Shown piece by piece: positions 26,391 through 38,327 of a DNA stretch of 59,875 nt. Both the position numbers and the translations under genes were made by a program. How positions within the stretch are numbered: the first letter of the stretch is position 1; each line of letters starts with the position of its first letter. Source of the stretch: JAXMDT01 sp046348685 (GTDB taxonomy: Bacteria > Pseudomonadota > Alphaproteobacteria > Rickettsiales > UBA998); assembly GCA_046348685.1 (NCBI GenBank), contig JAXMDT010000015.1, positions 1 through 59,875 of the forward strand, given 5' to 3'. The notes under the pieces are model-generated. The model saw only the letters and a list, made by a program, of their open reading frames with translations. It was not told the origin of the DNA and did no database searches.

Positions 26391-26771
26391 CTAGCGATCA
26401 TGAGTTGCGGCTCTGGATGTTGCCTTAAACTCTATAAGTGCCTCGGTAATAGCGCGTCCCACTTCCTGCGCTAAGCCTCTTGTTACCTCTGCATCAGACA
26501 TTGCTTGCTTGTTAAAGTACCCATTTCTTGTCCAGGCTTGGAATTCAGGTAGTGTACCAACATTGGCGCCAGTTTGAAGGTGCTGATTTAAAAGATATTC
26601 ACTGACAACGTTTCCGAATCTATTTTCTTGAGTTACAATTACAGCTCCGTTTTCCCGTCCTTTCTCCGTGAAACATTCATGAGGATCGAGAAGATTATTT
26701 TCTATGAGGTAGGGTCGGATTTTTGCGGTAACACATTCAAATAAATCATTAAAAGCAACTGGTTTAGTCAT
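26391..26771 (-). CDS. Unrecognised small protein inside the Entner-Doudoroff cluster
   Basis: 126 residues on the strand opposite the sugar genes, convergent with pgl (stop codons about 5 bases apart). No signal peptide or membrane helix; mixed charge, likely alpha-helical, ending E-A-L-I-E-F-K-A-T-S-R-A-A-T-H-D-R. Nothing in it points to a family. Its AT-rich promoter region (26772-26923) is shared with edd, from which it diverges. The lower GC relative to flanking sugar genes may indicate insertion. Confidence 0.6.
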   Translation of the reverse strand: MTKPVAFNDLFECVTAKIRPYLIENNLLDPHECFTEKGRENGAVIVTQENRFGNVVSEYLLNQHLQTGANVGTLPEFQAWTRNGYFNKQAMSDAEVTRGLAQEVGRAITEALIEFKATSRAATHDR

Positions 26772-26923
26772 ATATGCATCCTTGTTAATTTTAGTAAAAA
26801 ATAATTAACCAATTTTTTTTTGTGATGACTAGCCTTAAACAGACACTTGTAAGAAAATTGTCATAAACCAGTTTCAGCCTTATCTAAGTTGCGCACACGA
26901 TAATCACAGCGTAATGAGAAGAT

Positions 26924-28740
<1,817 letters not shown>

Positions 28741-28741
28741 G

Positions 28742-29704
28742 ATGGCGCAGAAACTCAACCTCGTTGCCGATATTGGCGGAACCAACAGCCGCTTTGCGCT
28801 GTGCGAGCCCGGATCGCTCCAACTCATTGAGCCGCAGAAACATCCTAATCGAAATTTTACTGGCCTCGCAGAAGCAATTGCCTATTATCTGACAGGCGTG
28901 AATGCAAAACCGGCAAACGCCTGCGTTGCCGTTGCTGGTCCCATCACAGGCGATACCGTTCGCCTTACGAATATTGCTTGGGAATTTTCGATTGCTGAAA
29001 TGGCGCGTAACTTCAACCTGCGTCAACTTCATATTGCCAATGATTTTACGGCGCTCGCCATGTCAGTGCCTTATGAGCCGGAAAATAACATTGTGCAGAT
29101 CGGGTCCGGTGAAGCGGTGCCTAACCAGGCCATGGCTGTGCTTGGGCCGGGGACGGGTCTCGGCGTTTCAGGACTGCTCTGGTCCGGAACGGGCTGGGTG
29201 CCCATTGCAGGCGAGGGGGGTAATGCCCGTTTCACGCCGCACGATGCGAAGGAAGCCGAATTGCTTGCTTTTGCCTGGAAAAAGATAGGCCGCATTGTGC
29301 GCACTGAAGATTTTGTCAGCGGGCTGGGCATGACATTCCTGCACAGTGCGCTGTTGGAAATTTCGGGTAAGGAGCTGGAAACATTGAAAGCCGAAGACAT
29401 TAATCGCCGCGCTGTAGCAGGCGATGCTGCATGCAAAGAGACCGTGCGTATATTCTGCGGCATGCTTGGTGCCTTCGCCAGCGATGTCGCCATGATGCTC
29501 GGCGCGCGCAGCGGGGTATATCTCGGCGGCGGCGTCACGCCGCAGATGCGCGATCTGTTTGAAACTAGTCCGTTCCGTGAGCGGTTCGAGGATAAAGGCC
29601 GCTTCACGAATTACGTCAAAGATATTCCCACCTACATGCTGCTGTCGCACAGTCAGGCGGCATTGCACGGTGCGGCCGCCATCCTGAAGGAGAAGAAACT
29701 ATGA
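28742..29704 (+). CDS. glk: Glucokinase
   Basis: 320-residue ATP-dependent glucokinase of the Glk (non-ROK) family, phosphorylating glucose to glucose-6-phosphate. It has phosphate-1 motif A-D-I-G-G-T-N-S-R-F-A-L, sugar-binding I-A-N-D-F-T-A-L-A with the catalytic Asp, L-G-P-G-T-G-L-G-V-S, and E-G-G-N-A-R-F with substrate Glu. The start follows the edd stop by one base and its stop overlaps the eda start, so translation is coupled. It supplies glucose-6-phosphate to Zwf, including glucose released by the GH65 and GH13 enzymes downstream (inference). Confidence 0.93.
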   Translation: MAQKLNLVADIGGTNSRFALCEPGSLQLIEPQKHPNRNFTGLAEAIAYYLTGVNAKPANACVAVAGPITGDTVRLTNIAWEFSIAEMARNFNLRQLHIANDFTALAMSVPYEPENNIVQIGSGEAVPNQAMAVLGPGTGLGVSGLLWSGTGWVPIAGEGGNARFTPHDAKEAELLAFAWKKIGRIVRTEDFVSGLGMTFLHSALLEISGKELETLKAEDINRRAVAGDAACKETVRIFCGMLGAFASDVAMMLGARSGVYLGGGVTPQMRDLFETSPFRERFEDKGRFTNYVKDIPTYMLLSHSQAALHGAAAILKEKKL

Positions 29705-30363
29705 CATCCGCCATGAAACATGAGAGTAAATCTATGCCTGCCGTATATGATATCCTGAAGAACAACCCAATTGTCCCGGTTGTTGTGCTCGATAACGAAG
29801 AACACGCCGTGCCGCTCGCGCATGCGCTGTTGGAAGGCGGCATCGGGCTGATTGAGGTCACCCTGCGCACCGCCGCGGGATTGAAAGCGATCAGCCGCAT
29901 TGCCAAGGAAGTGCCTGACATCATCGTCGGCGCGGGGACAGTGCTTTCGGCAGAGCAATACCGTCAGGCGATGGCGGTCGGCGCGCAATATATTATCAGT
30001 CCCGGACTGACACCTTCCGTGGCAGAGGTTGCTGCGAAGCATACTATTCCGTATCTTCCAGGTGTTGCCACCGCCAGCGAATGCATGCAGGCGATTGAGT
30101 ATGATATTCCCGTGGTAAAATTTTTCCCAGCGTCCGCAATCGGTGGGCCGAACTTGCTAAAGCAATTTGCTTCTGTCTTTTCAGCACTGAAATTTGTGCC
30201 GACCGGCGGCATCGATGCCAGCAATGCGAAAGATTATCTGTCGCTACCTAATGTGCTTTCCGTTGGCGGATCATGGGTTGCACCAAAAGATGCGATCGCT
30301 GCTAGTGACTGGAAAAAAATCACCCAGCTCGCCAAGGATGGCCTGACGAAAGTTAGAAATTAA
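29701..30363 (+). CDS. eda: KDPG aldolase
   Basis: 220-residue class I aldolase splitting 2-keto-3-deoxy-6-phosphogluconate into pyruvate and glyceraldehyde-3-phosphate. The barrel shows V-P-V-V-V-L, the catalytic Glu in G-L-I-E-V-T-L-R-T, V-G-A-G-T-V-L, Q-Y-I-I-S-P-G, and the Schiff-base Lys in V-V-K-F-F-P-A. ATG 29701 overlaps the glk stop (ATGA); ATG 29713 or 29734 would give the more usual length near 209-216. The 3' end overlaps by four bases the end of the convergent Gfo/Idh gene. Last gene of the Entner-Doudoroff operon. Confidence 0.94.
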   Translation: MTSAMKHESKSMPAVYDILKNNPIVPVVVLDNEEHAVPLAHALLEGGIGLIEVTLRTAAGLKAISRIAKEVPDIIVGAGTVLSAEQYRQAMAVGAQYIISPGLTPSVAEVAAKHTIPYLPGVATASECMQAIEYDIPVVKFFPASAIGGPNLLKQFASVFSALKFVPTGGIDASNAKDYLSLPNVLSVGGSWVAPKDAIAASDWKKITQLAKDGLTKVRN

Positions 30364-31373
30364 GCTGCAGCGTCTTTCAAATCCGGCCTTGTTTCGAGCA
30401 GTAGCGCAAGAATAGCATTGCTTTCCTCTAAGATCGGATAAGGCTTGTGCGTCAGGCCGAGCAGGTCGCGGCAGCTCTGGCGAATAATCTCGATATAACC
30501 TTCCAGCCAGCCCAAGCCATGAAACGGCGGATGCCCGCTGCCCGATGTACGTTCATCGCGGTACATGGTTTTTTGCTCTTTGCCCGTCGCCCAGATGATT
30601 TCATCGGGTGTCAGGAAATGCCAGCGCGCCATGGCTTTTTCACCAAGTATGACGATTTCCAGATCATTACGTGCGCCATGCACCATATTGCAGATCGATC
30701 CGGACACATGCACGCCTGACGCGCTCTCCAGCTGCAGGTTGATATAGGTGTCTTCCTTGCGCTCGCCAACATGCATGTCGCGCACTGTGCAATGCTGCAT
30801 GCGAAGTGACTCACCACAGAGAAAATGCGCGATGTCGAGCCAGTGCGTGCCCAGCCCAAGGCTGACGCCGTACTCACCGGTCAGGTTGACATCGCCGACC
30901 CACTCACGTTTTTGCGCTGGGGCGGCGCTCGGCGTCAAAAATCCGACACGGGAGGATTGCCAGAGCTTGCCATCAATCGCCAGAATGCACCCCAGCGCGC
31001 CTTCGGCAACCAATTGACGCATTTTCTGAATGCCCCAGAGTTGCCGGTAGACATGCAGCACGGCGACTTTTCCTTTAGCGTTTTGCAGCTGCCTTAGTTG
31101 TGCATGGTTCACCGCCGCCGGCTTTTCGCAGATAACGAGGCCTGCGCCTGCCTGCAGCGCTTCTATGAGGCGCGGTGCATGCAATGCCGATGGATTGGCG
31201 ATGCATACCACCGATTCTTTATTCAAACTTAAGTCGGCAAGCTTGGCATTGCGCGATATTTGCTCAGGCTTTTCAAAAGACAGTTCTTGATCGGTTAATG
31301 AGAGCAGCGCAAATGCTTCCGCTATGGCTGTCCCGGCAAGTCCCGAGCCGAGAATATAAGGTTTCAGTGCCAT
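30360..31373 (-). CDS. Gfo/Idh/MocA family NAD(P)-dependent oxidoreductase
   Basis: 337 residues. N-terminal Rossmann fold with Y-I-L-G-S-G-L-A-G-T-A, then I-A-N-P-S-A-L-H and the family signature C-E-K-P-A-A (active-site Lys). The C-terminal alpha/beta domain contains G-T-H-W-L-D-I-A-H-F-L, where the His/Asp pair is placed as in inositol and sugar dehydrogenases. Members oxidise or reduce sugars and cyclitols; the substrate here is unknown. It is co-directional with the transporter gene just upstream (6 bases between), so a sugar-linked role is likely. Confidence 0.85.
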   Translation of the reverse strand: MALKPYILGSGLAGTAIAEAFALLSLTDQELSFEKPEQISRNAKLADLSLNKESVVCIANPSALHAPRLIEALQAGAGLVICEKPAAVNHAQLRQLQNAKGKVAVLHVYRQLWGIQKMRQLVAEGALGCILAIDGKLWQSSRVGFLTPSAAPAQKREWVGDVNLTGEYGVSLGLGTHWLDIAHFLCGESLRMQHCTVRDMHVGERKEDTYINLQLESASGVHVSGSICNMVHGARNDLEIVILGEKAMARWHFLTPDEIIWATGKEQKTMYRDERTSGSGHPPFHGLGWLEGYIEIIRQSCRDLLGLTHKPYPILEESNAILALLLETRPDLKDAAA

Positions 31374-31378
31374 GATAC

Positions 31379-32671
31379 TTATACTTCGCCGGTAGGAACA
31401 GGCTCCAGGCCTTGCATGCGCGGCGTGGTATCCGGTACGGCGAGTTTCTCGGTTTCGCGTTTAAAGAAATAAAGCGCGATAAGAATGATCGCCATGGGAA
31501 TCAGGGAGAAATAAAACGCGGTCTGGCCGTCCACATGCTCGAAGGTGTAACCGGTGATTCGTGAACCGGTCGTGCCGCCGAGCGCGGAGAAAATGACAAT
31601 CAGGCCGGTCATTGCCGAGTGCTGGGGTTTCGGCAGTGCGCTCAGCATCACCGAATTAATCGCCGGATAGATCGGTGCCATGAAAAGTCCTATTATCGGA
31701 AAAATAAAGGCTGCGGCTGGAGCATGGAACCAGCTCATATTGGGATTTTCTTCGATGCCCGTTGCCATCGGCATACTGACCACGACAAGACCCGCCATGA
31801 CTAAAAGGCATACACAGATAAACGGATACCAATGCACACGGCGCAGCACGCCGCCCGCGCTGAGGCGTCCCGCCGCCAGGCAAGCAGCATAGATGCTGGC
31901 CGCCTGGACGCTCATGTCCGACGGCAGTTTTAGAATCTCCTTATTAAAGGTCGGCAGCCAGGTCTGAATGCCTTGCTCGATCAGTACATAGAGGAAGATC
32001 GAAATGATGAAAACAATCACCAGCAGTTTCTTTGCAAGCCAGAGCATGCCAATAAAATCCTGGGCAAACGTCGTTGGTTTTTCGCAATGCGCGCCGGATT
32101 CGTCCAGCGATGTTGTGAATAAAACAAAAATATTTACTGCACAGAGTCCGGCTAATATCCAGTACACATGCAGCCAGGTTTGTGATTTAGGATCGTTTTC
32201 GATAAAGGCGCTGAACAGCCATAAGCCGGAAAGCGCCCCAACCATGAACACGCCCTCGACAATATTCATGAAGCTGGCATGTTCTTTTTTACCGTCCGTG
32301 ATGAGGCCGACGGCCGAGTAAACGGAGACTTTCGCCAATGCAAAAGAAACGCCGATACAGAAAAAGAGAATTTTAGTCATCAGGAAACTGGGCGCGAGCG
32401 GCATGGAAATGCAGGCATAGGCCGACAATGGCGAGTCCGATCTACTCATAGATTGCGAAAGCCCACGCGGGGCAGGAAAGAAGCCACCAGGAACGATACG
32501 ATGGCGATCGGCAGGTCTTTGAACGCTTCGAGGAGACTGGCATCCGTCTTGCTGACGTCATAATTTTCAATGACCCGGGCGATAACGGTACCGACGCTGT
32601 TTAAAAGTATGGCAAATACGAATCGTCAAAAATAAAGAGAATTTGATGCGGGCTGAGCTGCTGGCGTTCAT
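31379..32671 (-). pseudogene. MFS sugar transporter, N-terminal part frameshifted
   Basis: About 430 residues when restored. The C-terminal 340 residues are in one frame, with at least eight long hydrophobic helices and an R-R-K-like loop between halves. The probable start is ATG 32671 after GGAG, encoding M-N-A-S-S-S-A-R-I-K-F-S-L-F-L-T-I, but the frame must change near 32620 (to V-F-A-I-L-L-N-S-V-G-T-V), near 32455 and again near 32420 to reach the intact part. Major facilitator with a fold suggesting sugar uptake; the specific family is not certain. The neighbouring GH65, GH13 and oxidoreductase genes point to a glucoside or disaccharide. Real mutation and consensus error are both possible. 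Confidence 0.75.
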
Positions 32672-32821
32672 ATTTCTGTTCTCCGACAATAAAAGTGCCG
32701 ACCCTAAAAAGGGCGGTATAAAAACGCGATCATATCCTTGTTGCAATCGAATGCAATCTCGATAGGATGCAGCCCTCGGTCAAGCCCGGGGGTTTAACCA
32801 AAAAATTGAAGAAAAACAATC

Positions 32822-35191
32822 ATGCGCCAGTTACACGAAAAGAAAGCTCCTTTGTTTCCAGTTGAAGAATGGCATATAAGGGAAGACCGCCCCGACGTCC
32901 GTATCACCAATCTCGCCGAGACTATTTTCTCGCAGGCGAATGGCTATATCGGCACGCGCGGCACTTTTGAGGAAGGCAGTGCCAACCTCGCTTCGTGCGA
33001 AGGCATGTATATCAACGGCGTCTATCTGCGTGAGCCGTACGAATATCCGGAAAGCGCCTACGCGTTCGCGACGCATAACAATAAAATGATCCAGGTGCCG
33101 AACGGCAAATCCGTGCGTTTGGAAATTGACGGCGAGACACTGCTCTGCGGCGCCAGCGCCATTTCAAATTATCAACGCTGCCTCGATCTGCGCACCGGTA
33201 TGCTGGAACGTTCATTCCGCTGGGTGACTGCTTCAGGCAAGGAACTGGATGTTGCGATTCGACGCATTGTATCACTCGCGGATAAAAATCTGTTTTGCCT
33301 GGAATATACACTAACGGCGGTAAATTTCGATGGTTCGGTCAGAATTGCCTCGTCGCTCGATGCAGCGTACCGCAGCGGCAATTATGATGAAGACGATCCA
33401 CGCGTCGGCAAGTTTTCAATCAAGCAGAGCCTGCACCAGGTGGAAACCTCGGCGCAGGATCGGGATGCTGTTTTTGTCCATCATGTCCGCAGCGGTGGGT
33501 TTGCCATCGTATCCTCATGCCGTCATGTGTTTACGCAAGGCGAGCCAGTCAATACCGAAGTCATGAACGTACCCGGGCAGGCCGGATTTTTCTTTACGTG
33601 CGACCTGCAGAAAGGAAAATCGCATCAGTTCGTTAAATACGTGGCCTATCATCACGGTCATCCCGGGGAAGAAGAAGCATTGAAGGAAGCGGCCCGTCAA
33701 ACATTGAATGTCGCGGAAACCGGAGGCTTCAGCAATATTCTGCTTGAGCAGGAGCTGATCCTGAAAGAATTCTGGAAGAATTCCGACATCGTTCTCGACG
33801 GCGATCCGGGACTGCAACAGGGACTGCGCTATAATATGTTCTCGCTCTATCAATCGGCAGGCAGGGACGGTCGCAGCAACATCGCCGCCAAGGGTTTGAG
33901 CGGCCCGGGTTACGACGGGCATTATTTCTGGGATACGGAAATCTACATTATCCCGTTCTTTGTTTATGGCAACCCCGTTGTGGCGCGTAAACTTCTTGAA
34001 TATCGCTACTCGATTCTGGATGCCGCCCGCGAGCGTGCGCGCCAGATGTCGCACGTTAAGGGCGCGCTTTACGCATGGCGTACGATCGGCGGGGAAGAAT
34101 GTTCGGCGTATTATGCGGCAGGCACGGCGCAATATCATATCAATGCGGCGGTCGCCTACGCCATCCGGCAATATTTTCAGGCCACCGAAGACTGGGACTT
34201 CATGCTGAATTACGGCGCGGAGATGCTGTTCGAAACGGCGCGCATCTGGCTTCAACTGGGTCATTTCAATCCCCGCAAGGAGGGCAGGTTCTGCATTTAC
34301 AGTGTGACCGGTCCGGATGAATATACCGCTGTCGTGAACAATAATTTCTATACCAATGCCATGGCGCAGTGTCATTTGCGCACGGCGGTGGAAATCGCTG
34401 AGAAACTACGTAAGGAAGACGCCGCTGCTTTTACGGCGTTAAAACAAAAAATCGGACTGGAAGAGATTGAAATCGCCGACTGGAAAAAAGTCGCGGAAAC
34501 CATGTATCTTCCGTATGACGAAAAACTCGGTATCAATCCGCAGGATGACGCGTTCCTCGAGCGCCCGCGCTGGGATTTTGCCAATACACCGGAAGAAAAT
34601 TATCCGCTGCTGCTGCATTACCACCCGCTGGTGATCTACCGTTACCAGGTGTTAAAGCAGGCTGATACGGTGCTGGCGATGGTGCTGCTCGGCGATCAGT
34701 TCACATCCGATCTGAAGCGCCGCAACCTGGAATTCTATGAACCGCTGACGACGCATGATTCGACGCTGTCCACCTGTATGTACAGCATCGCCTCCGCCGA
34801 GGCGGGCAAGTTCGAAGAAGCCTATAATTTCTTCGAAGATTCGGTGCGCATGGATCTCGACAACAACCATGGCAATACGGAATACGGTTTGCACATGGCG
34901 TGTATGGCGGGATCTTGGATGTCGGTCGTGAAAGGCTTTGGCGGCATGCGCGTCTGGAACAATATGCTACGTTTTGCACCATATCTGCCGCGTCAATGGA
35001 AAGGTTATACGTTCCGTGTATTCTATCGCGGCAGCCGTATTGAAGTTTCCGTCAGCCCCGAATCGGTCAGTTACAATCTGCTGGAAGGACCTTCGATTGA
35101 AATCCTGCACGGCGAACAGAAACTCGCGCTGCAGCCAGGCAAGCAAGCAATGATGTCTCTTTCCTCTGAACCGGAAAGAAAACAGGCTTAG
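32822..35191 (+). CDS. Glycoside hydrolase family 65 disaccharide phosphorylase
   Basis: 789 residues, the usual size for GH65 maltose, trehalose or kojibiose phosphorylases, which split an alpha-glucoside with phosphate into beta-glucose-1-phosphate and a sugar. N-terminal W-H-I-R-E and N-G-Y-I-G-T-R-G-T-F-E-E, barrel motif K-G-L-S-G-x-G-Y-x-G-H-x-F-W-D-T-E, the general-acid Glu in V-T-G-P-D-E-Y, and phosphate-binding T-H-D-S-T-L-S are all present. The residues after G-P-D-E-Y are T-A-V-V-N-N-N, so substrate preference cannot be read off. It diverges from the transporter and pairs with a beta-phosphoglucomutase gene at 37.7 kb that would use its product. No signal peptide, so cytosolic. Confidence 0.9.
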   Translation: MRQLHEKKAPLFPVEEWHIREDRPDVRITNLAETIFSQANGYIGTRGTFEEGSANLASCEGMYINGVYLREPYEYPESAYAFATHNNKMIQVPNGKSVRLEIDGETLLCGASAISNYQRCLDLRTGMLERSFRWVTASGKELDVAIRRIVSLADKNLFCLEYTLTAVNFDGSVRIASSLDAAYRSGNYDEDDPRVGKFSIKQSLHQVETSAQDRDAVFVHHVRSGGFAIVSSCRHVFTQGEPVNTEVMNVPGQAGFFFTCDLQKGKSHQFVKYVAYHHGHPGEEEALKEAARQTLNVAETGGFSNILLEQELILKEFWKNSDIVLDGDPGLQQGLRYNMFSLYQSAGRDGRSNIAAKGLSGPGYDGHYFWDTEIYIIPFFVYGNPVVARKLLEYRYSILDAARERARQMSHVKGALYAWRTIGGEECSAYYAAGTAQYHINAAVAYAIRQYFQATEDWDFMLNYGAEMLFETARIWLQLGHFNPRKEGRFCIYSVTGPDEYTAVVNNNFYTNAMAQCHLRTAVEIAEKLRKEDAAAFTALKQKIGLEEIEIADWKKVAETMYLPYDEKLGINPQDDAFLERPRWDFANTPEENYPLLLHYHPLVIYRYQVLKQADTVLAMVLLGDQFTSDLKRRNLEFYEPLTTHDSTLSTCMYSIASAEAGKFEEAYNFFEDSVRMDLDNNHGNTEYGLHMACMAGSWMSVVKGFGGMRVWNNMLRFAPYLPRQWKGYTFRVFYRGSRIEVSVSPESVSYNLLEGPSIEILHGEQKLALQPGKQAMMSLSSEPERKQA

Positions 35192-37542
35192 CCTCGGCTC
35201 TTTTTAAGTGCTGCTGGTTGGAGCTTTTGTAACGCTGCCGCCGGATCGAAACTGCCGAATGCGTCAACGGTAATTTTCGCCGCATTGCCAAGCCCAGCTG
35301 CTGCTTTTTGTCTTTCAGCTATCAAAGCGTCGATGATCGGGTTGCCTGCGTAGTTTTTCAGATCTACTTCCACAGGTTTACTAGTAAAATTATCGATAAA
35401 GAGATACGCCTTCCCGCTTTCAGCGTTCGAGCGTGTGTAGACAAGAACGTCAGGGGTTTCACTATTCAGAAATGACAGATTTCCTGTTTTCGATAGTACA
35501 GGATCGCTCGCTCTGACCTGCATGGCTGTTCGAATCGCATTCAGGGGTGAGGTGGGGTTTTTATCCTGCTCCTGATAGGTCAGGCCATCCCATTCTGGCG
35601 GTGTCCGGTACGTATGGCCTTGGCCGCAAAGTAAGTTTTCAGCATCAAAGTCTTTTTTATCATAGGGATATGCTGCCCTGCCGGTGTTACAGTCATTGCT
35701 CTCATTATGGATATAGCCCCGCGTGCCACCCATATCGCGTTCTTCAAAAGGCGTGCGTACATGTTTTCCATCCGGATTCGGCAAGGCAAGTTCTTCACCG
35801 GTATAGAGGGTAAGCTGGCTGCATGGGACGCGGCTCATGAATTTCCACATCAGCGTGCGGAATTTAAGTGCGTCCTCCGGCGGAATGTTACCGGTCAGGT
35901 TTTTAAATCCGCGCGGCGTATCGTGGTTTGTCGGCTCCAGCTCGACGCCTTTGCCTTGGGGATAGGTTGCGAGCATGGCTTCCGTGGCCGTACGCACATC
36001 CTGGATATTTTTTGCCTGATCATAGGTCGAGAGATAAAGGCAATCCGCTGCTTTGGCATCGAGATATTTTTTTCCAAGATCGTTATCGTCGCCGAATTCA
36101 CCTTGCAGAAACACAGGCTTGCCCGCCGCCTTATTCATTTCCTGGCTGAATTGCTGCCAGAAGGGGAGGCCGAGGCCGACATCGCGGTGAATCCACTCAC
36201 GCCAGCCGGGAGGGAATAATGTTCCCGTATCCGAAGCCTGTTTTGGAATCTCCACGTTCAACTGGCTGGCGAACTTGAATACTTGGTCATTATCCATACC
36301 GCGCGTTGCTTCCGGATAACGCTGGCGCAATTCGTCCAGCATCGCTTGCGTGGGCGAGGGATTCTCCCACCCGGGAAACAAGCCTCGCAAAGTATTGGGT
36401 GGATTACTTGTAATACCGGCCACCGCGAGCTGGTGTTCAATCTTGGAAGCGCCAGCCATTTCCGGAAGTAATTCTGCAAGGCGTTTTTCTTGCTCCTCGC
36501 CATCCACCCGCAGTAGCGGATGCGCGCCGGCCATTCGGAATGCATCGAGGCGGAAACCATCGAGGCCTGCATTGACCCAGTGTTTTCCCGCATCGATCAG
36601 TTTTGCATTTGCTTCCTTGTTACCAATCGCCCAGTCCGGTTGGTTCTGCGCAAAGAAAGCTTTATAGACCTGGCCGGTTTTTTCATCCGGTACCCATGCT
36701 GTATTTTGGGTGACCAGCGAGATAGAATTATTCGGCGGGTACATGATGTTGCCGTCTTGATCGGTTTTGGGAAACGGCAGCCAGATTGTCTTGTTATCTG
36801 TATAGAGTACGCCGTGGCTCCAGTCGGTTTCAGGAATACCATAAAGCGGGATGGTCAGAATTTCATCTGTCTCATGCCCGTCTTTAGGATCACGCTTTTT
36901 CATGATCTGGCCGGTTTCATCGCGCAGCGGCACGGTAATATGCGGCACGGCATTAATGCCTTGTTCCTGAACTTTCTTTCTTAAGGCTTCGTAATCGTCT
37001 GGAGTTTTAAGAGGTGCAAAAGCATCCTTTAATTCAGGATGATTTTTCGCTTCGCGTTTGCCAACTAGAATAGGATCTTGCCACGTGAATAAACGGTGTT
37101 CGGGGTTCGCTGGATTCCGGCTTTTTTGAAAATCCGCACTTTGGACTGAGCCATGATTAAGCACGAGATCCATTACAACTTTAATGCCGTGTTGTTCTGC
37201 GCGCGCGATCAGATCGCGGAAATGTTTTTCGGTGCCAAAAAGCGGGCTTACAGCGTGATAATTTTTCGTGTTGTAACCGATGCCCGATTCATCCATCGGG
37301 CAATCGAGCGGCGGGCTTAGCCACATCCGGGTGACGCCCAGGGATTTCAGGTTTTTGAAGAAACCTTCATCCAGTCCCTCGAAAGTGCCGGTAATTCCTT
37401 CGGGAACGTGGATTTTTTTTCCGTCCTTATTGACCCAATGCGGTTTCCAGCCATCGCTTGCCTTATATTTCAAGGAAGGGAGATAGGCAAAATAGGCGAT
37501 GTCGCTGGCCTGACCAGATGTATCAATACTAGGGGAGTGCAT
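35188..37542 (-). CDS. GH13 alpha-glucosidase/amylase-family enzyme
   Basis: 784 residues from ATG 37542. Alpha-amylase superfamily: region I D-L-V-L-N-H, region II G-L-D-G-F-R-L-D-A-F-R with the nucleophile Asp, region III F-L-Q-G-E-F-G with the acid/base Glu, region IV E-P-T-N-H-D-T-P-R. Early text such as M-W-L-S-P-P and G-Y-N-T-K-N-Y resembles exo-acting glucosidases or transglycosylases. It is longer than typical oligo-1,6-glucosidase (about 550) because of inserts near 140-270 and 390-470. No signal peptide. Its 3' end overlaps the GH65 end by four bases (convergent). Exact substrate is not readable. Confidence 0.83.
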   Translation of the reverse strand: MHSPSIDTSGQASDIAYFAYLPSLKYKASDGWKPHWVNKDGKKIHVPEGITGTFEGLDEGFFKNLKSLGVTRMWLSPPLDCPMDESGIGYNTKNYHAVSPLFGTEKHFRDLIARAEQHGIKVVMDLVLNHGSVQSADFQKSRNPANPEHRLFTWQDPILVGKREAKNHPELKDAFAPLKTPDDYEALRKKVQEQGINAVPHITVPLRDETGQIMKKRDPKDGHETDEILTIPLYGIPETDWSHGVLYTDNKTIWLPFPKTDQDGNIMYPPNNSISLVTQNTAWVPDEKTGQVYKAFFAQNQPDWAIGNKEANAKLIDAGKHWVNAGLDGFRLDAFRMAGAHPLLRVDGEEQEKRLAELLPEMAGASKIEHQLAVAGITSNPPNTLRGLFPGWENPSPTQAMLDELRQRYPEATRGMDNDQVFKFASQLNVEIPKQASDTGTLFPPGWREWIHRDVGLGLPFWQQFSQEMNKAAGKPVFLQGEFGDDNDLGKKYLDAKAADCLYLSTYDQAKNIQDVRTATEAMLATYPQGKGVELEPTNHDTPRGFKNLTGNIPPEDALKFRTLMWKFMSRVPCSQLTLYTGEELALPNPDGKHVRTPFEERDMGGTRGYIHNESNDCNTGRAAYPYDKKDFDAENLLCGQGHTYRTPPEWDGLTYQEQDKNPTSPLNAIRTAMQVRASDPVLSKTGNLSFLNSETPDVLVYTRSNAESGKAYLFIDNFTSKPVEVDLKNYAGNPIIDALIAERQKAAAGLGNAAKITVDAFGSFDPAAALQKLQPAALKKSRG

Positions 37543-37661
37543 AAGGTGCTCTTTTGTTTTTAATATTATGCCACGGTAATAAGGGGATGGAATGACAATT
37601 TCATGACAGAATGCACGAGACAAGTGACAGCCGCCAAAGGATAGGCTATTCGTCCTATATT

Positions 37662-38327
37662 ATGACATATCAAGCCTTTATTTTCGACCTCGATGGGGTC
37701 ATCACCGATACTGCGCTGCACCATTTCCGTGCCTGGAAGATGCTTGCCGACCGTTTAAGCATTCCGTTCGATGAGCATGATAACGAAAAGCTCAAGGGCG
37801 TTGGCCGTATGGAATCACTCGATCTGATTCTTGAAAAAGGGAAGCAAACATTTTCTTTGGATGAAAAAATCGCCCTGACCGATAAGAAAAACGCCGACTA
37901 TCTGGAGTTGATCAAATCCATCACCCCGGCAGATATCCTGCCCGGTGTGACGGATGCCTTTGCGATCCTGAAGCAGAAAAAAATCCGCATCGGTTTAGCT
38001 TCCGCCAGCAAGAATGCAACTTTCGTTGTCGATCGCCTTGGCATGCTCGATCAATTCGACTACATTGCCGATGCCGCAAAAATTCCGCGTGGTAAGCCGG
38101 CGCCGGATATTTTTCTCGATGTCGCCAAAGCATTTGGCCTCTCTTCCGATGCCTGCGTCGGCGTGGAAGATGCGGCGGCCGGTGTCGACGCGATTAAATC
38201 CGCCAAAATGTTCGCCGTCGGTATCGGCGAGCCGGAGGTGCTGGCCAAAGCCGATCTTATCTTCCCATCCATGCGCGCCTTCGATGTCGAGCGCATTTTA
38301 GCGAGTTATAGCCGCAAAGCGTCATGA
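37662..38327 (+). CDS. pgmB: Beta-phosphoglucomutase (HAD superfamily)
   Basis: 221 residues from ATG 37662. Converts beta-glucose-1-phosphate to glucose-6-phosphate. HAD motif I F-D-L-D-G-V-I-T-D-T with the nucleophile Asp and acid/base Asp two residues later, cap domain with K-G-V-G-R-M-E-S-L-D, motif II G-L-A-S-A-S-K-N, motif III R-G-K-P-A-P-D-I-F, motif IV G-V-E-D-A-A-A-G-V-D. These match beta-phosphoglucomutases rather than generic phosphatases. It would process the product of the GH65 enzyme. Its last codons overlap the start of the next gene (ATGA). Confidence 0.9.
   Translation: MTYQAFIFDLDGVITDTALHHFRAWKMLADRLSIPFDEHDNEKLKGVGRMESLDLILEKGKQTFSLDEKIALTDKKNADYLELIKSITPADILPGVTDAFAILKQKKIRIGLASASKNATFVVDRLGMLDQFDYIADAAKIPRGKPAPDIFLDVAKAFGLSSDACVGVEDAAAGVDAIKSAKMFAVGIGEPEVLAKADLIFPSMRAFDVERILASYSRKAS

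Noticed and set aside
33515..34375. 286-codon reverse open frame inside the GH65 gene
   Set aside because: Antisense to the catalytic core of a well-supported enzyme.
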